Below are positions 41,877-51,092 of a DNA stretch of 64,000 bases, piece by piece. This DNA is from Arcobacter sp. F155 (GTDB lineage: Bacteria; Campylobacterota; Campylobacteria; Campylobacterales; Arcobacteraceae): contig NZ_PDJU01000005.1 of the NCBI RefSeq assembly GCF_004116455.1, forward strand, positions 1 to 64,000. Reading direction: 5' to 3'. The translations under genes and the position numbers were made by a program. How positions within the stretch are numbered: the first letter of the stretch is position 1; every line of letters begins with the position of its first letter. The notes below the pieces were generated by a model. It was not told the DNA's origin and ran no database searches. It was given only the letters and a program-made list of their open reading frames with translations.

Positions 41877-41916
41877 TGAGTCTAATTATCATAATAAGTA
41901 TTAGAAAGGCTTAAAA

Positions 41917-42651
41917 GTGTCAAGTAATTTATTAGCAAATAGAAATTTTGATGTTCTTGTGGTTGAAGATGAACCAATCTTAGCTATGGCAATGGAGTTA
42001 AAATTAAAGAAGTTAGGATTAAATGTAAGTGGAATTGCTACTTCTCCTGACCACGCAATATTGCATGCTCAAAACAATTTTCCAGATATAGCAATTATTG
42101 ATATAAATCTAAATGCTAAAAAAACAGGAATAGATGTTGCAAACTATTTATGGAAAAATTTTAATATACCAATAATATTTTTAACTTCATACTACAATGA
42201 TAATATTTTAAATCAGGCTATGGAGTCTGAACCGTACGCATATTTAATAAAACCTTGTAGAAATGAAGAACTAAAAGTTGCAATAAATACTGCAATGCAT
42301 AAACATCAATTCTTTTTTAAAAATAAAAAAAATTTTAAGCAGATAAAAGATGATTTTTTATATCTAGAAAATAGTGTTAAATATAATAGAAGTACTTCTG
42401 AATTATATGTAAATGATGAGGTTTTTAAATTAACAAGAAATGAGAAAAAACTATTTGAGATATTAACAAAAGAAGCTGGTAAGGTAGTTAGTTTTGATAC
42501 TATTTTTAACTTTATTTGGCGAGAAGATGTATATGACTTATCAAAGCTGAGGTCTTTGATTTATAGACTTAAAACAAAACTAGGATTTAATCCTTTTGAG
42601 AATTTATATGAAGAAGGTTATAGGGTAAAAATAGTTGGCGAGGATATTTAA
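41917..42651 (+). CDS. Response regulator with winged-helix domain
   Basis: 244 residues: receiver (about 12-130) with E17/D18/E19, phospho-acceptor D62 (IAIIDINLNAKKTGID), LTS and YLIKPCR lysine; then a Trans_reg_C-type winged helix (about 155-240; TRNEKKLFEILTKEAGKVV, RSLIYRLKTKLG). The receiver resembles those paired with HWE/HisKA_2 kinases (LNAKKTGIDVA pattern). Start GTG at 41917 with AAAGG upstream. It overlaps the kinase gene by 17 nt and is divergent from the iron-uptake operon, a likely target. Confidence 0.87.
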   Translation: MSSNLLANRNFDVLVVEDEPILAMAMELKLKKLGLNVSGIATSPDHAILHAQNNFPDIAIIDINLNAKKTGIDVANYLWKNFNIPIIFLTSYYNDNILNQAMESEPYAYLIKPCRNEELKVAINTAMHKHQFFFKNKKNFKQIKDDFLYLENSVKYNRSTSELYVNDEVFKLTRNEKKLFEILTKEAGKVVSFDTIFNFIWREDVYDLSKLRSLIYRLKTKLGFNPFENLYEEGYRVKIVGEDI

Positions 42652-44434
42652 ACTAAAAAACTACTCCTTTACTACAAAGGTAATTTTCTCATTTTTTCTT
42701 ATGCTTATATTTATATATGGAATAAGAACTGCATTAACAATTCCTAAAATTCATAGTGAAAATGAAAAAGATGTAATAGAACATATTACTAGAACTTTGA
42801 TGATTATAAAAAACCAATTTATGATTATTGGTAAATCTATTGGTATGCAAGCAAACCTTGAAAGAGAGCTTACTCAAAATAAGATTGCAAATGAGTTTTT
42901 ACAAAATGAAAAGCTCTTAAACTCTTTTTCTAAAGAAGAACTTCTATCATATCTTAGTAAAAATGAGTATATAAAAGGCTGTTCCTTTCAAATAGAAAAC
43001 TTTGATGAATCAAAAACTTATAAAGAATGGACGGTAAGAGTAAAAAATAATCCTTCAAAAGCATATAGAAAACAAAAAACTTATCACTATAATTTTCCTT
43101 TAGATAATAAAAACAATATAGTTCTTGCTTGTAGTCATAGTAGCTTAAACCCTGGACACTCTCCTTTTGAAAAAGAGTTAAAAAAACATTTCCATGAAAA
43201 ACTTGTATTTGGAACAAGTTTAAGTGAAGCAAAGACAGCACTTTTTTGGCTTAATACAGAGTTTAAAGAGTATGATACTCCTTTATATTCAAATGATATA
43301 AATATAAGAAAAAGTAGATATACCCTAAGTAATTTGTCCAATGTTAAAAATCTTCCAATAGGAGATTTAAGTTTAAAAGAGCTTTTAGAAGCAGATGAAA
43401 AAAAACCAATATCTCATAAAATAGATGGAAAAGAGGTTTTAACTTGGGTTATAAACCTAAGTCCTAATGCAAAGAACAATAGATATTTTATTTTAATCCA
43501 TAGTATAAATAAAGAAGAGATAATAAATAAAAATAGTGAAGATATTATTGTTTTACTAAATGAAACTCTACTTACTATTGCAATTAGTTTTTTATTGATT
43601 CTATTTTTATTTAGAAGGATATTAAAAAATATTGACAAAATTACAAGAGCTGCAATAGAGGTAAATCAAGGTAAAAAAAATATAAGAAGTAGGGTTAATG
43701 GTGATGATGATATTGGTATCTTAGGTCATGCTTTTGATTCTATGTTAGAGCTTTTTGAAAATAATATTAAAACCTTAGATAAAAAAGTTGAAGAGAAAAC
43801 AAAAGAGATAACAAGATCACTAGAAGAAAAAGAGTTACTTTTAAAAGAGATTCACCATAGAGTTAAAAACAATCTTGCTTTAACAATTGGTTTGATTGAA
43901 CTTCAAGAAGAAGATGTACAAGATGAAAAAACAAGAAAAGTTCTAAAAGATATTCAAGAAAGAATTTTTACAATGGAACTTTTACATAGAAAACTTTATG
44001 AATCTGAAAATATAAATGATATACCTTTTAAAACCTATGTAAAAGATTTAGTATCAACAATAGCTCACTCTTATGATATGAACAATAAAGTAGCTGTTTC
44101 AATTAAAATGGAAGAGATAAAATTAAATATAGAAAAAGCTATGCCTTGTGGTTTGATTTTAAATGAGTTAATAACAAACTCTTTCAAATATGCATTTTGT
44201 AAAAATGAAGAGGCAAAGTTAGATATAGAGATTACAAAAGATAAAGAGACTTTAATTATGAGTGTAAAAGATAATGGTAAAGGTTTAGAAGGTGAATTTG
44301 ATGAACTTCATACTAAAACATTAGGATTAAAACTTATAAATACTATTGTTAGATTTCAGCTTTTTGGTTTTATTGATTATATTTATGATGAAGGTGCAAA
44401 GTTTATTATAAAAGCAAAAGTAGAAGATATATAG
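42635..44434 (+). CDS. Membrane sensor kinase, HisKA_2 type
   Basis: 599 residues. Helix (about 15-33), a periplasmic region of about 270 residues with Cache-like spacing, helix (about 305-327), HAMP (about 328-385) and a HisKA_2/HATPase kinase. The H-box is EIHHRVKNNLALTIGLI with His407; N-box NELITNSFKYA (about 510-520) and G1 KDNGKGL are intact. The start appears to be TTG at 42635, inside the regulator gene, with a weak AGGG; no ATG is available before the first helix. Ligand unknown; the divergent iron operon suggests an iron or siderophore-related or envelope signal, an inference only. Confidence 0.85.
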   Translation: MARIFKLKNYSFTTKVIFSFFLMLIFIYGIRTALTIPKIHSENEKDVIEHITRTLMIIKNQFMIIGKSIGMQANLERELTQNKIANEFLQNEKLLNSFSKEELLSYLSKNEYIKGCSFQIENFDESKTYKEWTVRVKNNPSKAYRKQKTYHYNFPLDNKNNIVLACSHSSLNPGHSPFEKELKKHFHEKLVFGTSLSEAKTALFWLNTEFKEYDTPLYSNDINIRKSRYTLSNLSNVKNLPIGDLSLKELLEADEKKPISHKIDGKEVLTWVINLSPNAKNNRYFILIHSINKEEIINKNSEDIIVLLNETLLTIAISFLLILFLFRRILKNIDKITRAAIEVNQGKKNIRSRVNGDDDIGILGHAFDSMLELFENNIKTLDKKVEEKTKEITRSLEEKELLLKEIHHRVKNNLALTIGLIELQEEDVQDEKTRKVLKDIQERIFTMELLHRKLYESENINDIPFKTYVKDLVSTIAHSYDMNNKVAVSIKMEEIKLNIEKAMPCGLILNELITNSFKYAFCKNEEAKLDIEITKDKETLIMSVKDNGKGLEGEFDELHTKTLGLKLINTIVRFQLFGFIDYIYDEGAKFIIKAKVEDI

Positions 44435-44457
44435 ACCTTAGCCTATATATCTTTTTC
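44424..44457. terminator. Bidirectional terminator between sensor kinase and acyltransferase genes
   Basis: AAGATATATAG (44424-44434) pairs with CTATATATCTT (44443-44453), 8-nt loop, followed by TTTC. The kinase stop codon is in the left arm and the acyltransferase stop in the loop. Confidence 0.7.
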
Positions 44458-46144
44458 TTGCACTATCTTTGATTTTTTCTACATCAACTAAAATAAAACC
44501 ATCTAAACAATCTGAGAAATCAGGGTCAACATTAAATCCTAAAAATTTAACACCACCTTCTTCACAAATATCTGAGTACTGTTTAAATAGTGTAGGAACC
44601 GCAACTCCAATACTATTTAGACTTGATTTTAAAATTTTAAAGTCCTCTTTTCTACTTTTATATTCAAAGATTGACCTTAAATCTAAACTATGAGAAGAGT
44701 ATTGATATGGTATTTTTGCTTCAACCATCTCTTCATCATTTGCATAGTAGTATGAGTAGTGAAATACCATTAAGTCTTTTGCTGCACTCGGGAAATTTCC
44801 TGAGATTGATACTGGACCAAACATATATTTTATTTCAGGATGATTTTTTAAATATGCTCCAATTCCATACCAAAGATAGTCTAAGGCTCTTGTTCCCCAA
44901 TATTTTGGTTGTACAAAACTTCTTCCAAGCTCTATTGAGTCTTTTAAATATGGAATAAATCTATTGTTATATTTAAACAAAGTATTAGAGTAAAAACCTT
45001 TTACCCCAAGGTTTTCATTGATAAATTTACCATTTCCTATTCTATATGAGCCAACTATCTCTAAGTCATTTTCATCCCAAAGAATGATGTGTTGATAATA
45101 AATATCATACTTATCTGTATCTCTTTTTTTGTTTATACCTTCACCAACTTTTCTAAAAGATAGTTCCCTTAGTCTTCCTAACTCTTTTAAAACTACAGAA
45201 TCCTCTTCATAATCATAAAGGTAGATTTTTTTGCCATCTTTTGTTTCACCTATTAGCTTTGACTTTTTAAGCTCTTTTATAATGTCCTCTTTTTTCTGAG
45301 GATGAGCAATAGCTTTTTGTGTTTCAAAGAATGACTTTTTGCCTTTTTTTAGAGCATATAGATGCTTTTTATAAATATTTACAAGATACTTCTTATCTAA
45401 ACCTTTTGGTTTGATATTCTCATTTGGAATAATCTGTCCTATCTTTATATTTATATTTGTTGATTTCTTTTTAAACATCTCATGGGAAAGTAGAAGTGTT
45501 GAGAATGTCTTATTTAAAACCGACATAGTATAAAAAGTTTTAGAGTTTTTGCCACCAATAAAAATAGGTAAAATTGGAGCATTTGTATTTATTGCAAAAT
45601 TTAAAAAACCTTTGTTCCAAGAAGGATCTTTTACTCCTTTTGCACTAGCACGGCTAACTTCTCCTGCTGGGAATATAATCACAGCTTCATCATTATTTAA
45701 AGCATTGTAAACTGATTGGATATCTTTTTTTGATTGTCTCATTTTATAGTTATCAATTGGAATGAAAAGTGATTTTAAAGCATCAATTCCAACTAAAAAA
45801 TCATTTGCAACAATCTTTACATCAGTTCTAATTGTTCCAACAAGTTTTAATAAAGATAGTGCATCTAATCCTCCAAGTGGGTGGTTAGCAATAATTACTA
45901 CTTTTCCAGTACTTGGAATGTTTTGTAAATCATTACTTGAAACTGTATAGTCAAAGTTAAAATAGTCTAATACAGCATCAACAAACTCAAAACCTTTTAG
46001 GTGTGAGTGTTTTTCTAAAAATTCATTTATTGAGTTTTCATGTACAACTTTTTTTGCAATGTTAATTAAAGATTTTTTCAAGAAGTTTGGGTTTTTATTT
46101 ATATTTGGAAACTTCTTTGCTATCTCTTTTTGAACATCTATCAT
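44438..46144 (-). CDS. OlsF-like bifunctional acyltransferase
   Basis: 568 residues, two domains. N-terminal lysophospholipid-acyltransferase fold (about 55-260) with IANHPLGGLDALSL, an HX5D version of the acyltransferase motif, and IIFPAGEVSRAS. C-terminal GNAT-like domain (about 290-560) of the OlsB/hemolysin type: RLRELSFRKVGEG, DLEIVGSYRIGNG, ELGRSFVQPKYW, YMFGPVSISGNFP. This order matches OlsF, which makes ornithine lipids (acyl-oxyacyl-ornithine) in some Gamma-proteobacteria and Bacteroidetes. A role in aminolipid synthesis is therefore likely, though the amino acid is not certain. AAGGAG precedes the ATG. Confidence 0.78.
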   Translation of the reverse strand: MIDVQKEIAKKFPNINKNPNFLKKSLINIAKKVVHENSINEFLEKHSHLKGFEFVDAVLDYFNFDYTVSSNDLQNIPSTGKVVIIANHPLGGLDALSLLKLVGTIRTDVKIVANDFLVGIDALKSLFIPIDNYKMRQSKKDIQSVYNALNNDEAVIIFPAGEVSRASAKGVKDPSWNKGFLNFAINTNAPILPIFIGGKNSKTFYTMSVLNKTFSTLLLSHEMFKKKSTNINIKIGQIIPNENIKPKGLDKKYLVNIYKKHLYALKKGKKSFFETQKAIAHPQKKEDIIKELKKSKLIGETKDGKKIYLYDYEEDSVVLKELGRLRELSFRKVGEGINKKRDTDKYDIYYQHIILWDENDLEIVGSYRIGNGKFINENLGVKGFYSNTLFKYNNRFIPYLKDSIELGRSFVQPKYWGTRALDYLWYGIGAYLKNHPEIKYMFGPVSISGNFPSAAKDLMVFHYSYYYANDEEMVEAKIPYQYSSHSLDLRSIFEYKSRKEDFKILKSSLNSIGVAVPTLFKQYSDICEEGGVKFLGFNVDPDFSDCLDGFILVDVEKIKDSARKRYIG

Positions 46145-46295
46145 TTTTACTCCTTAGTTTGGAAATTTTAAAATAAATGCATTACAAATGAGTTACATGG
46201 TTTTATTTAAGTGGTTACTTTTTTTAAGAGGAATAGGGTAATAAATAAATTACGTAAATTATGATAAAATCCCAAAATAAAATAAGGAGGCGTTT

Positions 46296-47003
46296 ATGAG
46301 TAGAAGTGATATTACAAATTTAGTGACTTTACTTATTATGGCATTTGGTTATTCAAATGATAACCATACTATTTTTATGGTTGGACTGTTTGCCTTAAGT
46401 GGTGCTATTACAAATACTTTGGCTATTCATATGCTTTTTGAAAAGGTGCCATTTTTATATGGAAGTGGTGTTATTGAAAAAAAGTTTGAAGCTTTTAAAC
46501 ATGCAATCCATAACTTACTTATGAATGAGTTTTTTACAAAAGAGAACTTAACAAACTTCTTTAAAGATGAAGTATCAAGTGCAAAAAGTACAATTGATTT
46601 TGAAAAACTATTAAATAAAACGGACTTTACACCTGCTTATGACTCTTTAAAAGAATCAGTTATAGAGTCACCTTTTGGTGGTATGTTAGGAATGTTTGGT
46701 GGAGAAGCAGCATTAGAACCACTAAAAGAGCCTTTTGTAGAAAAACTAAAAGCTTCAATAGTTAAAATTTCTCAAACAGACTCTTTTCAAGCTGTTGTAA
46801 ATGAAGCCTTAACATCTGAAGATTTAAGTGAAGATGTATATGAAAAGTTAAGCAAAATAGTAAATGCAAGATTAGATGAACTAACACCCAAAATGGTAAA
46901 AGAATTAGTTCAAAATATGATAAAAGAGCACTTAGGATGGCTTGTTATTTGGGGTGCAGTATTTGGTGGAATAATAGGATTGGTTTCAACATTAGTAATA
47001 TAA
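46296..47003 (+). CDS. DUF445 family membrane-associated protein
   Basis: 235 residues. Two N-terminal hydrophobic stretches with the family pattern SGAITNTLAIHMLFEKVPFLYGSGVI, helical middle region with FFTKENLTNFF and two more segments, and a C-terminal helix (LGWLVIWGAVFGGIIGLVSTLVI). DUF445 proteins are inner-membrane or spore-envelope-associated; the biochemical role is unknown. AAGGAGG 6 nt before the ATG gives strong translation initiation; a TAAAAT -10 lies about 30 nt upstream. Monocistronic. Confidence 0.8.
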   Translation: MSRSDITNLVTLLIMAFGYSNDNHTIFMVGLFALSGAITNTLAIHMLFEKVPFLYGSGVIEKKFEAFKHAIHNLLMNEFFTKENLTNFFKDEVSSAKSTIDFEKLLNKTDFTPAYDSLKESVIESPFGGMLGMFGGEAALEPLKEPFVEKLKASIVKISQTDSFQAVVNEALTSEDLSEDVYEKLSKIVNARLDELTPKMVKELVQNMIKEHLGWLVIWGAVFGGIIGLVSTLVI

Positions 47004-47020
47004 AAATATTTTTTATATTA
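46996..47020 (+). terminator. AT-only hairpin at the DUF445 stop codon
   Basis: TAATATAAAAA (46996-47006) and TTTTTATATTA (47010-47020) are exact complements around a 3-nt loop; the T-run is within the descending arm. Weak stem because it is all A-T. Confidence 0.4.
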
Positions 47021-47084
47021 TGAATTTACACACTTTTTCCTCATTAGAGTTTTACAATAGTTCTAAAAAGAAAAAGGATTTGTA

Positions 47085-47399
47085 ATGAGAAGACTATTAT
47101 TAACAGCAGTTGGGGTAGGAGTGTTCGCTTCCATAGCATTAGCTCATGGAATGAATCAAGGTAGCAGTAATCAGATGATGAACCAAAAACAGCAGGTTCA
47201 AAAAAACCATATGAATAATTCAGGAAACCACATGAATGATTCACAAATGGGAAATCATGGGAACCAAGGAAACCATATGAATAATTCAGGAAATCACATG
47301 AATGATTCACAAATGGGAAATCATGGGAACCAAGGAAACCATATGAATAACTCAGGAAACCACATGAATGATTCACAAATGATGAATCACGGAAACTAG
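47085..47399 (+). CDS. Secreted Met/His/Asn-rich tandem-repeat protein
   Basis: 104 residues. Signal peptide (LLLTAVGVGVFASIALA, cleavage near ALAHG), a Gln/Asn/Met segment, then nearly three copies of a 22-residue repeat (NHMNNSGNHMNDSQMGNHGN plus two). Each repeat offers three or four His and three Met, a composition typical of copper, silver or nickel chelators. No family recognised. AAAAGGA precedes the ATG. The neighbouring small SHOCT protein is also Met/His-rich at its N-terminus (DYMHMNMTMFHG), so the two may share a metal-related role; this is inference. Confidence 0.72.
   Translation: MRRLLLTAVGVGVFASIALAHGMNQGSSNQMMNQKQQVQKNHMNNSGNHMNDSQMGNHGNQGNHMNNSGNHMNDSQMGNHGNQGNHMNNSGNHMNDSQMMNHGN
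47205..47399 (+). repeat. 66-bp coding tandem repeat (about 2.9 copies)
   Basis: Copies begin at 47205, 47271 and 47337 and are nearly identical at the DNA level (a few third-position differences such as AATTCA/AACTCA and AACCAC/AATCAC). The period is a multiple of three, so copy number can change without frameshift. Confidence 0.9.
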
Positions 47400-47406
47400 A
47401 TAGTTG

Positions 47407-47440
47407 GTATAAAGTTTAATTTTTTAATTAAACTTTATAC
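47407..47440. terminator. Bidirectional terminator
   Basis: A perfect 14-bp stem, GTATAAAGTTTAAT (47407-47420) with its complement (47427-47440), loop TTTTTA, between two convergent small genes. Confidence 0.75.
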
Positions 47441-47450
47441 TCATAGCCCT

Positions 47451-47657
47451 TTACTCCAAGGTTTTCTTTATCTCTTCGTACTCTTCTTTTGTTATCTCAC
47501 CTTTAGCAAGACGTTTTTTTAGTATATCAATTGCAGAATCTTTATCTTTCTTATCCTTTTTTAATAAAGATATTAATACATAAAATATAAAAAGCCAAAA
47601 GATAAACATCCAAAATCCGTGGAACATTGTCATGTTCATATGCATATAATCAAACAT
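47451..47657 (-). CDS. Small SHOCT-domain membrane protein
   Basis: 68 residues: Met/His-rich start (MFDYMHMNMTMFHGF), one membrane helix (WMFIFWLFIFYVLISLL, about 16-32), a Lys/Asp linker and a C-terminal SHOCT motif (AIDILKKRLAKGEITKEEYEEIKKTL). SHOCT is a short oligomerisation or membrane-proximal module in many small proteins. AAAGGAGAAAAG lies before the ATG. Monocistronic; function unknown. Confidence 0.85.
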   Translation of the reverse strand: MFDYMHMNMTMFHGFWMFIFWLFIFYVLISLLKKDKKDKDSAIDILKKRLAKGEITKEEYEEIKKTLE

Positions 47658-47793
47658 CTTTTCTCCTTTAATTTTTTATAGTCTATTTATATAGTGAGGA
47701 TAAAGTGTGTAAAAAATGCTTTAAACCCCAAATTAAACCTTATTTAAATAAAATACATTTTTAATAATTACTGCAAAAATAAATAGGATAAAA

Positions 47794-48099
47794 ATGGAAG
47801 AATTAGACGTTTTAGTATTACTTGATGTAGCAGGGCTAGAAGACAAAGAAAAATTTGAAAAACATGTAAAAAGAGAAGGTTTTTCTCCTGTAGAAGGTGA
47901 AAATTTTGTTTATACTGCAAAATCTACAACAACAACATTTTCTACAAAAGCATATATTTTAGAAGTGTTTAAAAAGGGACTTCAAAAAAACAGTTTCACT
48001 GATGCAAATTTAATTTTCTTGCTTAATGAAACACCTTACCCAGCATATTATTATGATAAGCAAACAAATGATTTTGAAGAAGCAAAAGAAGAAGAATAG
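47794..48099 (+). CDS. Hypothetical small acidic protein upstream of mfd
   Basis: 101 residues, alpha-beta in appearance (DVLVLLDVAGLEDKEKF, THEN TKAYILEVFKKGL, ANLIFLLNE), acidic C-terminal tail. No family recognised. Its stop overlaps the GTG start of mfd by one base, so the two are co-translated, and it could be a small partner of Mfd or merely an operon member. The TAGGAT before the ATG is a reasonable ribosome-binding site. Confidence 0.7.
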   Translation: MEELDVLVLLDVAGLEDKEKFEKHVKREGFSPVEGENFVYTAKSTTTTFSTKAYILEVFKKGLQKNSFTDANLIFLLNETPYPAYYYDKQTNDFEEAKEEE

Positions 48100-51092
48100 T
48101 GAAAAATATATATGAATATTTAAAGAACTTAAAGGATGAAAAAAGATTAAAAGAGTGTCAACTCTTAATCGTAAATGATGATAAACAAGCTCAAGTAGCA
48201 AGTGATATTGTCTCTTTTTTAGGATTTAAACCTTTTTGCTTAGCTGATTTTAGAGCAAATTATGGGGATGATTTATTATCTTTTTCTACTGAACTTCAAG
48301 ATATAACAAAAGTTTTAAACGAATACTACTCATATAAAAAACAAGACAAAATATTAATTGCTCCAATTAGAACAGCTTCATTCCCTTTACCAAAAGATAA
48401 GTGCTTTGACTCATTTGAGATAAGTTTTGCAGATACTTTAAACTTAGAAGAGTTAAAAACAAAACTTTATAACTGGGGATACTATTTTGTAGATATTGTA
48501 ACAAGTGAAGCGGAAGTTTCTATTAGAGGAGATATTTTAGATATTTGTCCTTTAGGAAGTGAAACAGGATATAGAGTATCACTTTTTGATGATGAAGTAG
48601 AGAGTATCAGAGAGTTTGATATTGAAGATCAAAAATCATCAAAAGATGAGATTGAAAACTTTAAAATCACTCCTGCTTTTTTAGCCCTTGATGAAAGTTC
48701 CCTTGATGAAATAAATGAGCAAATAGAGAGTGTAGAAAGTGATGCATTTATTAAAGATATACACTCTTTAGGTTTTTGGTATTTAGGTGAACTAGGTGAA
48801 TATTTGCCACAAAAGTTAAACTCTTATGTAACTTTAGAAGCCTTAGATGAGTTAGAAGAGGTTTATGTATTTGAAGATAAAAGAATAAATAAAGACAAAT
48901 TTTTAACTCTACCTCAAGTATTTAACTCAAAATCCTATCAAGAAATAGCACCAGCAAATATAAAAGAGTTTTTAACTTTCCATGAAGATAAGAAAGTGAC
49001 TATTATCTCTTCTTCTGAAGCTAAGGTAAAATCTTTTGATTTAGAACTTTCTAATTCTAATATAAATTATGTTTTTGAAAACTATATTATCAATCTTATT
49101 GGAAGTGATGAGATAATCATTTCACTTAATAAAGAGATTAAAAAAAGAAGAAAAAAGAAAGTAAAACTTGTACTTGATGAGCTTCAAGTCGGAGATTTTG
49201 TAGTACATGAAACCCATGGTATTGGTCAATACAAAGGAATAGACCCAGTTGTAGTTATGGGAGCAAAAAGAGATTTTGTTGTTGTAACTTATGCAGGGGA
49301 TGACAAGCTTTTAATTCCTGTAGAAAATATTGATTTAATTGATAGATATGTTAGTGACGGAAGCTCTTACGCTGTAGTTGATAAGCTAGGTAAGGGAAGT
49401 TTTGCAAAACTAAAAGAGAAAGTAAAAGATAAGCTATTTGCTATTGCAAATGATATTATTAAAATTGCAGCTGCTAGAGAACTAATCAATGGAATAAAAA
49501 TAAATACTGATAAACAAGTATTAAAAGATTTCCAAAATAGTGCAGGCTTTGAATATACAAAAGATCAAGCAAGAAGTGTAAGAGAAATCTTTGAGGACTT
49601 AAGTTCTGGAAGAGTTATGGATAGACTTCTTTCTGGTGATGTTGGTTTTGGTAAAACAGAAGTTGCTATGAATGCAATTTTAGCAACTGTTTTAGATGGT
49701 CATCAAGCTATTTTTGTATGTCCAACAACTTTACTTGCAACACAACACTTCCATGGGATGCAAAAAAGATTTGAAGAGTTTGGTATCAGAATGGCTAAAC
49801 TTGATGGAAAATCAACAGCTAAAGAGAAAAACCAAGTTAAAAAGTCACTTGAAGATGGAAGTTTAGACCTTGTAGTTGGAACTCACTCATTACTTAGTGT
49901 AAAAACAAATGACTTAGCCCTTGTTGTTATTGATGAAGAACACAAGTTTGGAGTAAAACAAAAAGAGAAACTAAAAAGTCTAAGAGAAGATGTTCATATT
50001 TTCTCTATGAGTGCTACTCCAATTCCTAGAACACTAAATTTAGCCCTTTCTAAACTAAAAGGTATGAGTTCACTTCTTACTCCTCCAAGCGAGAGACTAG
50101 GTGTTAGAACTTATGTAAAAGAGTATAGTGATAAGCTTATTAAAGAGATTGTTTTAAGGGAAAAAAGACGTGGAGGACAACTTTTCTATGTTCATAACAA
50201 CATTGCTTCAATAGAAGCTAAAAAAGCTGATATAGAAGAGATTGTTCCAAATATTAAAATAGAAATAATTCACTCTAAAATTAAACCAAAAGAAGCAGAA
50301 GAGATAATCGAGAAGTTTGATAATAAAGAGTTTGATATCTTACTTGCTACTTCAATTGTAGAATCAGGACTTCACTTACCAAACGCAAACTCAATTATCA
50401 TTGATGGGGCAGATAGATTTGGTATTGCTGATTTACACCAACTAAGAGGAAGAGTTGGAAGAAGTGATAAAGAAGGATTCTGTTACTACGTTGTTGAAGA
50501 TAAAAAACAAATCACTAATGATGCTATTAAAAGATTAGTAGCCCTAGAATCAAACTCTTATTTAGGTTCAGGAACTGCTTTAGCTCATCAAGATTTAGAA
50601 ATCAGAGGTGGTGGAAATATCATTGGTGAAGCACAAAGTGGTCATATCAAACAAATTGGTTATGGACTATATTTAAAGATGTTAGAAGATGCACTTGCAA
50701 GTTTAAGTGGAGATACAAAAGAGGAAGCTAAAACTGTTGATATTAAATTAGCTATTTCTGCATTTATCTCAAGTGATTATATAGTTGAAGATAGAGTAAG
50801 ACTTGAACTATATAGAAGACTTTCTAAATGTCACAGTAAACAAGAAGTTTATGAAATAGAAGAAGAGATGGAAGATAGATTTGGTAAGCCAGATATTCCA
50901 ACAAAACAGTTCTTAGAGTTAATCATTATAAAAATACTTGCATTAGGTCAAGGAATTAAAACTATCTCGTCTTATGAGATGAATATAACATTTACAAAAT
51001 TAGATGATACAAAAGAAACAATAAAGAGTTCAAGCAAAGATGATGACGATATCATCGATGCTACACTAAAGTTTTTAAATAAGAAAAAGTAA
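48099..51092 (+). CDS. mfd: Transcription-repair coupling factor
   Basis: 997 residues, somewhat shorter than E. coli Mfd (1148). N-terminal UvrB-like region (about 1-330), RNA-polymerase-interacting CarD-like domain (LQVGDFVVHETHGIGQYKG, about 362-380), RecG-like helicase with Walker A SGDVGFGKTEVAM (about 512-524), DEEH in VVIDEEHKFG, SATPIPRTL and RGRVGRSDKEGFCYY, and the C-terminal TRCF domain. It removes stalled RNA polymerase at lesions and recruits UvrA. Start GTG at 48099. In Campylobacter mfd lies near the leuS block; here it is separated from it. Confidence 0.94.
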   Translation: MKNIYEYLKNLKDEKRLKECQLLIVNDDKQAQVASDIVSFLGFKPFCLADFRANYGDDLLSFSTELQDITKVLNEYYSYKKQDKILIAPIRTASFPLPKDKCFDSFEISFADTLNLEELKTKLYNWGYYFVDIVTSEAEVSIRGDILDICPLGSETGYRVSLFDDEVESIREFDIEDQKSSKDEIENFKITPAFLALDESSLDEINEQIESVESDAFIKDIHSLGFWYLGELGEYLPQKLNSYVTLEALDELEEVYVFEDKRINKDKFLTLPQVFNSKSYQEIAPANIKEFLTFHEDKKVTIISSSEAKVKSFDLELSNSNINYVFENYIINLIGSDEIIISLNKEIKKRRKKKVKLVLDELQVGDFVVHETHGIGQYKGIDPVVVMGAKRDFVVVTYAGDDKLLIPVENIDLIDRYVSDGSSYAVVDKLGKGSFAKLKEKVKDKLFAIANDIIKIAAARELINGIKINTDKQVLKDFQNSAGFEYTKDQARSVREIFEDLSSGRVMDRLLSGDVGFGKTEVAMNAILATVLDGHQAIFVCPTTLLATQHFHGMQKRFEEFGIRMAKLDGKSTAKEKNQVKKSLEDGSLDLVVGTHSLLSVKTNDLALVVIDEEHKFGVKQKEKLKSLREDVHIFSMSATPIPRTLNLALSKLKGMSSLLTPPSERLGVRTYVKEYSDKLIKEIVLREKRRGGQLFYVHNNIASIEAKKADIEEIVPNIKIEIIHSKIKPKEAEEIIEKFDNKEFDILLATSIVESGLHLPNANSIIIDGADRFGIADLHQLRGRVGRSDKEGFCYYVVEDKKQITNDAIKRLVALESNSYLGSGTALAHQDLEIRGGGNIIGEAQSGHIKQIGYGLYLKMLEDALASLSGDTKEEAKTVDIKLAISAFISSDYIVEDRVRLELYRRLSKCHSKQEVYEIEEEMEDRFGKPDIPTKQFLELIIIKILALGQGIKTISSYEMNITFTKLDDTKETIKSSSKDDDDIIDATLKFLNKKK

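Noticed and set aside
47044-47376. Open frame on the minus strand opposite the Met/His repeat gene, with repeated SYGFLGSHDF-like units
   Set aside because: It is the complement of the plus-strand tandem repeat; the plus-strand frame has a signal peptide, ribosome-binding site and terminator, the minus one has none.
47205-47399. Possible CRISPR-like repeat array
   Set aside because: The 66-bp units are contiguous without spacers, are in frame and encode protein.
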